The position numbers were made by a program, and so were the translations under genes. A DNA stretch of 64,000 nt, taken from the NCBI GenBank assembly GCA_014706385.1, contig JACGZH010000011.1:558001-622000 (forward strand). The letters are read 5' to 3'. Shown one piece after another: positions 54,914 through 64,000 of this stretch (position 1 is the stretch's first letter; every line of letters begins with the position of its first letter). Source of the stretch: Phaffia rhodozyma (taxonomy: Eukaryota; Basidiomycota; Tremellomycetes; Cystofilobasidiales; Mrakiaceae). The notes under the pieces were generated by a model, which saw nothing but the letters and a program-made list of their open reading frames with translations, was not told the DNA's origin and did not search any database.

Positions 54914-57900
54914 TCATAACCCCGATGGAGCCTGGTTCAGATACCATCAAGGATGATATTGAAATAGATCAACGTCAACACCTGGTCATAACATCATTTC
55001 GAGACGAAAGATAGGAGCAATCGGGAGGGAGAAGAGAAAGAAGAGAAGCTCACTTGTTGAGTCGTGTCGTAGGCTCTGATCATCTTAGTTTGATCCTGAG
55101 GTCCACCCTCAGATTGACTGAAAGCGAACCCTCTGTTTCGTCGCAATCGTTGAGTCGCTCGAACCTTTTTGATTGCCTTTTGAAATCTGTTGAAGTAGCA
55201 AAAGGAACGCGAGCTTGAGGAAAAGGATCAATAAGTTCTCGAGGAGAAAAAGGGACTGACTGCTCTTCTCTTGGACGATAGTCGCTCAAGTTGTATTTTT
55301 GCTGTAGTTCAATAGGAAGAAAAAAGTCAGCGTTTTTGACGAAGACATGTAATCTCACATCGGTCATGACTAACGATCTCTTGAACGATGTGGTACGATT
55401 GAGGATCGTAAGTACGCGCGTAGCTTGAGAACACAGACGGTACATTTACAAATAGTAAAGTTAGCGTTTCATTCTGATCATAACATGAACAAACATTCAC
55501 TTACTACTTCCACACATAGTCTCGGCTCAGGCAGATGACAGGGAAAAGAAGAAGGCAAAGATAGACGATCCCATCTCCCCATAATCTCGGAACGATTCCG
55601 TCATAATCCAGCGATACGTTGGTTAGAGGTGCAATAAGCGCGTACAGAGGGAGGAACACCATGGTGAACACAAAGGACCCCGGAATAGCTGATGGACGAA
55701 GGCACAGACAAGCAGAACTTTTAAGATCGGGACAGCGATATTGGCTACATCAAGTCGAACTAACCAGCAAGAGTGTATTTTGTCCAGAGGCTGGTGAAAG
55801 GGGGGGAAGTAAGGAACAACAGAACTTTGCGTCAAAAAGCTTGCCACACGCAGATTACCAATAAAAGAAGAAAACAAAAAAGGACATGCGTACTCTGAAA
55901 CCAGAGCTGCTTTCCCAAGCACCGTCAGCAGCACAGCTAGATACAACGTAGTACCCCAAACCCAGTGGCCGTTGTCCTTTCCATCTCCAGCGATCAAACC
56001 GCCCCAAAAGACAAGCAAGGAGAGTATAAACAGCAGCTGTGAAGTGAAATCATGAAACACATTCGTTGTGAACACTTAGCTAATACCTTACGACTAGCAT
56101 AGAATCAAGGCTTACCAAGCTGTGGTAGATAGCGTTGATGATCCACATCCAGAAAGACTTTGCCGAGAAGAAATAATTGCTTTGTCCCAACCGGTAGAGT
56201 TGAGGGTATCGATCCAACATTCGTGCACTCACAAACTGATCGAAAATACCGATGACCAAAGGTGGCAATAAAGTGAAGAGAACGTTGTAGAAAGACAGAG
56301 TCCAGCCCTCATACGCAATTTGTCCAGAAAAGTTGTTGAAGAACGAATACTGTAAAGCAGAACATCCAGCCAGGTAGATATGTAAACAAGGGAATTTTAT
56401 TGAGCCAAAGATCAAGGTTTAAACTCACATAGAACTGGGTGATGTAAAGCACGATGTTCTTGTAGAATGAGACTTTAAATGGCATTCGTGAGTTAGCTTG
56501 TCAGTTATTGAAACAGGCATCGTGTTTTAGAAGTCAACCAGACAGGAACGTACAGAGAATCAATTTGGAAAGACGCTGATAACTCCAAGAGCCATGTACA
56601 AGCAGGAGTTTTTTGAGGTATCTAAACTGTGAGATAGCCACATCAGACGAACGAGCGGCTTGCAAACCCTGTTCAACGCACGACAAGTAATACTCAATTA
56701 GGCAAGTCTCAAAGGATTTTGATTTTGACAGAAGAAGCATAACTGACTTCTAAACCAGAGATACCAACACCGATATGAGCAGCTTGGATCATGGGTACGT
56801 CGTTGGCGCCGTCTCCGATAGCAAGTAAGATGGAAGATGTGTTCGTCTTGACAAGCTTTACTACAAGCGCCTTTTGGAGTGGTGAGACGCGGCCTGTGAA
56901 AAGATTACAAATGGCATCAGCCGGCGTTGCATGCAATATAACTTTGATTGTAGATACAACTAACAGCAAACAACCGCCTACAATACGCATACAAACAGAC
57001 GCTTCGTAAGTCACAGTGCCTATATGTGCAAAGATAAGAATTGGACACACCTTGCACATCATTGCGAGCTCCAAAAAGGTCCTTGAAATCTCCTTCTCCA
57101 AGGCAAACGTCAAGCTCTTTCCATCTGTACAAGAGCAAGCCATGTTACTTTCAAACGGAACATTCCAATTCGTAAGAAGAACATATTCTCACCAATCACC
57201 AAGGCGAGATCCTCCATATCTCCTGTACTTCGCTGATTCTTGATAGCCTGAAGTCGTTTGATGATGAATTCCTGAGTTTCCATGGCTGTTTCCTCATTGA
57301 TGATGACCTGCGACATAAAACTTCAGATTAGTGACCGGAACGACTCTACGACTGATCAGACCAGATAGGGTACACACCAAGTCCATTGATTCCGTAATCA
57401 ACCGACAGGAGAGACCAATGTTGATAGCAGTCTCTTGTCGATCTCCAGTCAAGACCCAAACCTGCACATATTTGAACAACCAGATCAGTGAAAGAAGCGG
57501 TTGACGTTTGTAGTTTTGAAGATATGTTAACCTTAATTCCGCATTGCTGAAGGGTATGGATCGTCTCCGGGACACCCTCTTGAAGCTTGTCCTCAATGGC
57601 CGTGGCTCCCAACAGGTTCAAATCCCTCTCAATCAATTCAGCTACACTATCCAAAGCCTCTCCTCGGCCAACAATCTGAGATGCTGCTTTATCATACATC
57701 TGAGACCATTCTCGATATTCCTCAGAGGAAATATCTCGAGATGCCAAGCAGAGAGTTCGCAAACCTTCCGTCGCATAGTCCTAAGCATGATAAACCTAAA
57801 TGTCAGACAGAGTCATTCCGGTTGTTTGTATGACACGTGTGAAATAGGTCTTACTTCAAGATGCGTCAAAGTAGTATCGAGGAAGGGTGTTCCCGAGGTA

Positions 57901-60900
57901 GAGAGTCTCTCGAAAATCACAGTATCCGCACCTTTGCAGAAGAGTTTGATCCGACCACGAGGGTCTCGAACTATGGTCGACATTCTCTTTCGAGTGGAGT
58001 TGAACTCGCAGACATTGAGAATTTGATACTCTAAAGTTTCTCCAAGAGCATCAATGAAGATAGATTTCGGTTTTCTAGTCTATGATCCATATCGAGGATC
58101 AGGTGAGCTTTGCAGATTTCTTCTGTGCAAGCAAGAAGGTCAAAGAGGCGTACGTGGAATTGAAATCCTAATAACTCAGCTCCAGAAACCAAGGCAGCTT
58201 CGTCCGGACTGCTGGCCTGGTAGATGACTTTCTCGTCCTTGACCTCTGGAATTACGGTGTGGCATACCGCCAACAAAGTGACGAACTCGTTGATGATCTC
58301 TGCATTTTCGCCATCGCGCTGAGCCAACCGACGACGGAGTTCATCGAAAGTCTGTTGCCCATTGGTATAGCCGCCATCTGGACCTCGTTCGCCTCGCTTG
58401 GAATCCTCTACGACTTCGGCGTACTCAACTCCAGCAATACTACACTGTTGAAATTCCATCTCGTTACAGGTCAAGGTACCGGTCTTGTCTGAAAATATGT
58501 ACTCAATCTGGCCTAGCTCCTCGACAAGAGAGGATGTGCGGCACACAGCGGGAGTATCGGTTTTCGCATAGTACCTATAGATAATTCATGAGCTACAGCG
58601 AATTCTTCAACACAGGTTTCAACAACAACTCGAACTCACATGTCGAGATCAGAGTTTATCAGTTGAGCTTGTTGATACCGAACCACTTCGATGGTGACGA
58701 TGAGTCTTTCGTCAGAAGAGACCGAAAGACGTTAGTCAGAATGAAACGAGCAGGCGGCGGGGTACCAGAACTCACGAGATTGGAATCAGATTGTTGTACA
58801 AGATGATAAAGGTCAGGATATCTGAATATTCAGGATTGATATATAGAGATCAGCTGTTGGTCTACTCTCAAATGAATTCACATGTTGTCTTACCTTCGAT
58901 GAATTGTCTGACTGGTGAGATTGTAAAGATATTGAAGAGGTCCAGTCAGTGTCTAATTATGAAACGGGACAAAACATACCAAATGTGGCAAGCACATACT
59001 TTTGTTTCCTGTGTAGTTTCCAGCCAAGTACCACTGTTTGCTCGAAAAAATCCACTGTACTCCATTAAACCATTAAAGCATACCAGAGTCAACAAACATC
59101 GCTGCCAGAGGCGAAGAACGGAAGACAATAATGGAGACAAGCACGAACTGATCGGACACTACTTCCGATGGTAGAAGCTAGAGACAGCGCGATCAGAGCA
59201 ATGAACAAAAAGAAGATTTGTTTATTGACCTGCCTCTCCACAGCAGTTCTCTTGATGGGAGGTGCACTGATGTCACCAGAAAGACAATAAATGAGGACCA
59301 TAGCTGCTGATTCGGGACACATCGCTATAGAAGAGGTGAAGGGGACGAACGTTGCGTTTCTCATCACTTTCGTTTCTTTTCCTCCAACCACAACTAAACC
59401 ATAGACCCAGGCAGTATTTCTCAATTGTGCTCCTCTCAATAGCATCTGATCCGGCCCAAGAGGAATCGTTGTCGATGATTGCCGACCGGGCGGATGTTGA
59501 AGGGGCTGGTTGAGATGCATTGAACCGGTGTAGGTGTAGAGTGACGCATTGGGAGCTTCGGATAGTACATGCCCTTTGATCGAGGCGACCAAAGAAGGAC
59601 TGGTCAAGCTAGAAAGAGACGGATTGGCCTGTTTGATTTTCAAATTTGTCTCTCTGGAACGAAAAAAGGTAAAACAGAAATGAAGATGTTTCATCAGCAA
59701 AAATCGTATCAATAGTAGTGAGGAAAGGGGACTCACCCATCTAGATTACTTGTCTCGACATAACAGAGACCTTCCGGTTCACTCGAGCTGATCAGGATGC
59801 AATCAGCCGGGATGAAGTCGTCTTTTTCAAGCCGGATGATATCCCCGACTTTGATATTTTTCCAGGACAATGGCACAAAAGTGGTTCCAGCAAGAATTTT
59901 TGTTAAGCGCGAATTGAGTGACCGGTCCATGGCGTGTCGTTTCTAAATGTGTGAGAAAAGGAATTAGTCAGTATCCTTAAATCGGCATAATGATGAATGA
60001 TTCGAGGCGAAGACAGACTAAATCTTCTTTGGCTTCTTTGAAGGCAGATGCAATCAAGACAACGCCGAGAGGAAGGATAGTGGTATAGTGACCAGTAGGG
60101 GAGACGCCTGGCACTTGTTGAATACAAGCTGCACCATTAGAAAAGAAAGATGATCAATTTATATCTACACTCGGAATGTTGCATAAACAACGACCGCGCA
60201 CCGGTGAACAGAAAGAACAGGTTGGCCGCTTTCGAGAATTGTTCTATATTGTCGAGTGACGAAGTATGAAATGGAGAACATCGAGAATTAAATACGAGAG
60301 CCTGCTTTTTGTTAATGTCTTAGCATGATTCATCAAGAAGATAGACTTACCGTACAAGAACAAGAACAAGAAAGTGAAGACGTTGTATTTTCCTGTGCTC
60401 ACGCTGTTCCTCTCAAACCGACTTCCATTGTTCCCGACTGCGTTACTCGCCTCATCGTTGAGGGTGATCCTTCTCGTTTCTCCTTCGACGACTCTTCCTG
60501 GCCCGTTTCCCCATAACGACCTGATGTCCCAATTGCCCAGGTCAACCTCTGGAATCCATTTCCGCCGTCTGGACGATCTGCCCGAGACTGGTCGGTCGCT
60601 AAAATGGTAGTCTTGCTCGTCAGAAGCATGAGAATTGGGTGCCCCTGCAATAGGAGCGGCTGATCGTGCGAGAGGAAGGTCTGATTCGATAGATTTGGAT
60701 GGCAGATTCGTTCCAAAACGACCTGAGGACGTAGGAGCGGGAGCTAGATAGCCCGAGGGATTTATGTTGAAAGAGAGAGGTGAGGCCGAGGGTTGATAGG
60801 GATCATCGTCTTCATCATCACTGAGAATTCAGACCAGACGAGGGTGATCATGTCAGCATGCGTGTTTATATATTCAGAAGCAAGAGGCGAGGAGAATATC

Positions 60901-61279
60901 TTACAAGAACGGACTGAGTAAGGATGATGATCGATCAGAGCAAGTATAAGCATCGTTAACTTTGTATAACGAAAGAGGATTTCATTCTATCCAACTTGAA
61001 ACGTAATCGCCACTCACTCTAAACGTCTGTCGTTCCTCTCCACGTCTCCACCCCCAAAAGGATGTTTAGGGTCCGAGAAGGGATCTGAGTGCTATAGGGA
61101 AGAGGTTCAACAGAAACGGCATTTCGAGCTTCAGCGACGCGTGTATGCAAGCAACAAGATGAAGAAGCAGGATGAAACATGATGAGACAAACCTGAGCAT
61201 TGGGATTCGATTTCGACTGAATGATATCTTGGAAGGGATCGTCTTCATCATCACCATCAATTAGATTTTGAGGTGCCAT
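54914..61279 (-). CDS. DRS2: P4-ATPase phospholipid flippase of the Drs2 type
   Basis: Trans-Golgi flippase moving phosphatidylserine to the cytosolic leaflet, normally with a Cdc50 partner. Starts [20 protein letters not shown] at 61279, with many small exons. The cytosolic N-tail ends [20 protein letters not shown]. Landmarks in order: [33 protein letters not shown] (the P4 DGET loop, split by an intron near 59700); the phosphorylation site [20 protein letters not shown] (58490-58440); [20 protein letters not shown] (nucleotide-binding domain); [39 protein letters not shown] then ISGLE (56830-56760); and [20 protein letters not shown] membrane segments. The C-tail has [24 protein letters not shown] sequence, [20 protein letters not shown] then TQQ, the Drs2 regulatory tail. 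The last exon (acceptor gaaccag) adds APSGL and TGA at 54914. The catalytic Asp of DKTGT and the DGET Glu are intact. Confidence 0.94.
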
Positions 61280-61462
61280 GGTATGAGTTTTCTATCCCGC
61301 TGCACGATGGTAGAAAGAAAAGTTGGTTGTTTGGGTGATAGTAGCACAGATGGAAACCTTGTTTCACATTCAACACTCGTCATATCGTTTCGTCTCATCC
61401 CTTCATGGCAGATATGCACCCACAATCACACAGAACTCACACAGATACATTCGTTCAAGACT
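61280..61462. promoter_or_regulatory. Compact divergent DRS2/F-box promoter
   Basis: Only 183 bases separate the two start codons, so promoters and 5' leaders of both genes must overlap or be very short. It contains cacacagaactcacacagata near the F-box side. No TATA box stands out. Confidence 0.5.
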
Positions 61463-63778
61463 ATGAGTACACCCTCAAGTATGGACCATACGATACCAAA
61501 TTCTCCATTGAACATTCCCGAGTTGGTACGTACATCTGATAAAGCTCAGCGAGCTTCTACCATCTACATCATGCACGTCCTGTTAAAGTGATGAATTTAT
61601 CTTTTGATCTTTCTCTGTATCGTCCTCGATTATTGCCCGTTCTACAAAACTTTCTGGTCAAATTCAGCTGGTCAACATATTTGATCTCGCAGATCCTGAT
61701 ACTCTTGCCACATGTGCTCGAGTGTGTAAGCACTGGTCTCCCCTGGCCTTGACAGCTCTATGGGGTAATAGACCGATCAAGTATTCTCAGCGTATGTTCC
61801 CTACATACTTTTTTGCTCGCCTTGGTCAAGTAAGATTACGATATTCTGACATGCGATCAAGATCCTGAACTGGGTGCAACTTGAAGTCGTCGACATTCTG
61901 AAATCTGGAGCACTTCAAGAGCACGCATTCGGTTTTGGACTCTTTGAGGGGCAAAACTCTGACTCTGTCTTGGCTCAGAGGGTAAGAAAGCCCACTACTT
62001 TCTTTGATCGTTGTATGCATCAAAGAGCTGATTGACCGGCATTCGAGAACAGGCAATTTTTACAAGGCTTCCTACTCGAGAAGATCTCGAGAAGGTGCAG
62101 CGATACGCATCGTGGATCAAGCATCTTCGACTGTATGAGCTATTTAGCCCATGTCCTACCATGCTGAGCTCCATACAGTTTCCCAACCTTGAAATTCTAG
62201 AGTAAGACAAGATTTCTATCTCTAATGTACGTGCTGTGCTTATCAGACCTAATATTGGGTTGTTTTATCCTTTTTTTTGTTCCTTGTGTACAGGTGTGAA
62301 CCTAGAATTAATGATGACATCTTATTGAAGTTAGCCCCAGCATGTAGTCCCAAAATGAAGAGAGTCTTGCTAGACTTGAACAATGAGAAGTTAGAAGATG
62401 TCATTGAATATGACGAGAATGAAACAGACCTTGAATGGGGTTTTGATCACTGTTCGTATTGTCCTTTGTTCTTGTAGGTTCTTCCTATGCATACGAACGC
62501 TCATTTTTGATCAGTGAACTTCTTTGTGTTTTTTTCTTTCTTTTCCAAGACCATTCGATGATAAGCTTTACGGCTATCAATTTCATCGCTCAGAACTGCT
62601 CGACGATAACTGAGTTAGACATTGCAGTCGGCCCCAGGTCATCATCGTAAGTTCATGTGCGCTTTTCTTTTCTTTCAAGGTCTCAAACCTATGTAGACAT
62701 CAGCTGAGTGCATTATGTCGTCACGAGCATCGTTAGATCGTTTTTGAAACTTCTCAAGCCGCTCTCTCGTAGCCTACATACTCTTGCTATCCGCGCTGGC
62801 AACGATACAGCGACCCCGTTGTTGCTTGGTGGTTTTGTCGAGTTGATAGACTTCACATCACTGCGCTCACTCGAGATCGAGGCACCTGTGATCCAATTCC
62901 AATGTCCTCCCTTAGAGATATCTGGAAGTGCCACTAAATCCGAACCGTTTACTCTTCCCTCCGTGCGATCAATCTCGATCAAAGACCCCGGATGCGAGGA
63001 CATAGCAAGCATCCTCGGTCTCATGCCGAATACGTTGACATCTATCACCCTGATCAGACCAAACTTTCGGTCGAGTACGATGGATGTCCGACTGCTGGAG
63101 AGTACGTTGGATGATAAATTCCCCCGCCTCGAACAATTTCGGATTCTGGACAAAACGAGGTGTTGTCCGAGAGACGACACATTCAACAGTACTTATAGTA
63201 CATTATTTGCTCGTCTTGTACCAAAATGGACCCAACTCTCTGATTTGCAGATCTATCACTCTCAGCTTAAATTCTCCCAGGAATTACTGCGAACCATTGA
63301 GGTGAATCTAACCAAACTGAAAATCTTGGCGATTTTTGTCCCGAGTCAAGGCTACTCTGATCTGCGTTCGTTATCCAGGGCGCTGCCTGAACTATCTTCA
63401 TTAGCTGTTGCGCCCCGGATTCGAAAAGATCTTTCAGGATCCGAGCGGAAGGACTGGCAGTTTGCAAAACTGAAGGATTTCGGAGGATTCCCTCTATCAG
63501 GATTCCCTCGGAGTGGTAACCCTCCAAAAGGGTCGGTCTTGCTTGGAGAAGCGATCGAGGACGATCCTCTTCTGGCAGAGCGGTTTCTGGACTCATGCAG
63601 GTTAGGTGTGATCGATCCGGAGGCGATGTATCTGTCGACACAACCGGCATTTCAATTCTGCTCATATCGACATAACATCATCCTTTCGGCAGACGAGGAA
63701 GAATCGACGCACGATCTAGACGGATATATGGAGTACTGGCATGAGTCGGACGAGTCGGATGAATGGGACACAGAATAA
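61463..63778 (+). CDS. F-box protein with leucine-rich C-terminal region
   Basis: Likely substrate adaptor of an SCF (Skp1-cullin-F-box) ubiquitin ligase; substrate unknown. The first exon gives MSTPSSMDHTIPNSPLNIPE then L; the next continues LVNIFDLADPDTLATCARVC then KHWSPLALTALWGNRPI, a typical F-box (P-E-L...I-F...L...C-R-V-C-K-x-W...L-W). Later exons carry LRR-like segments (EKVQRYASWIKHLRLYELFS, PNLEILECEPRINDDILLKL, SLRSLEIEAPVIQFQCPPLE). The last open stretch (62708-63778) continues to TAA at 63776-63778 with an acidic end (ESDESDEWDTE). Introns are short and internal joins around 61980-62060, 62200-62295 and 62455-62550 are by eye. Most fungal F-box/LRR proteins of this sort are lineage-specific. 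Confidence 0.8.
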
Positions 63779-64000
63779 AATGAATATGATGTAGACGATG
63801 ACCATTCATACTAGTACTCGAACAGTCTTGACTAAGAGAACAGTATGCAGATCTTTCGGCGTTGCACCCTCAAATATTATGTGATGGCGTTGCTATATCA
63901 GAGTGTGTGCTTCCGTCCGAGCGAGGCCGGAAAAGCTTAGTCATCCCTGTCCACCTCCGGAATCTGACGCGTCATCTCGCCCAGAGGAATTCCTAAACTT
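63779..64000. other. 3' flank of the F-box gene
   Basis: 222 bases to the window edge, no coding signal on either strand. Confidence 0.4.

Overview
The window is nuclear DNA of an intron-rich fungus. Nineteen protein genes are supported, almost all broken by short GT-AG introns of about 50-110 bases with pyrimidine- or C-rich 3' ends. Protein architectures are basidiomycete in flavour: eIF4G with a C-terminal MA3 domain, an Ssd1-like protein with an intact RNase II site, a Med19 of the basidiomycete type, and a Dicer. Moderate GC content, very dense introns and tiny exons fit a tremellomycete yeast of the Phaffia/Cystofilobasidiales kind. That placement is an inference, not a proven identification. 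I saw no transposon, CRISPR array, rRNA or clear tRNA gene.

Layout. 1-1010: 3' end of a mitoribosomal uL29 gene. 1872-4466: hexokinase. 5202-6868 (-): Mediator subunit Med19, divergent from SEC17/alpha-SNAP (7117-8580). 8900-10036 (-): small GNAT acetyltransferase. 10371-11266: unrecognised 169-residue protein. 12308-17750: eIF4G. 18505-20624: BSD-domain protein. 21157-25845 (-): a Dicer that starts at the DUF283 domain and has no helicase. 26508-28255 (-): Rac GTPase whose reading frame needs a 2-nt microexon. 30187-37094: Ssd1/Dis3L2-like protein with a long leader. 37632-40828: Drn1/CWF19L1. 41500-42429: TRAPP subunit Trs20 with an inserted Ser/Pro segment. 42883-46821 (-): Akr1-type palmitoyltransferase. 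47181-50167: TFIIIB subunit Brf1. 50695-51441 (-): Asterix. 51964-54472: LRR membrane protein. 54914-61279 (-): Drs2-type P4-ATPase. 61463-63778: F-box protein.

The genes are ordinary eukaryotic housekeeping and regulatory genes and do not form a cluster. Loose themes are vesicle traffic and membrane identity (SEC17, TRS20, AKR1, DRS2, RAC), RNA handling (Dicer, SSD1, DRN1, eIF4G) and transcription (MED19, BRF1). Divergent pairs (MED19/SEC17, GNAT/hypothetical, RAC/SSD1, AKR1/BRF1, Asterix/LRR, DRS2/F-box) share intergenic promoters, some under 250 bases.

The most interesting observations are the helicase-less but apparently catalytic Dicer, the 2-nt and 9-nt microexons of the Rac gene, the intact nuclease site of the Ssd1 homologue, and the inverted-topology LRR membrane protein with a plant-like LRR cap. 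Exon models were built by eye from reading frame, splice consensus and family conservation. Models whose total coding length I added up and found divisible by three are marked as such. Others are less exact at internal boundaries.
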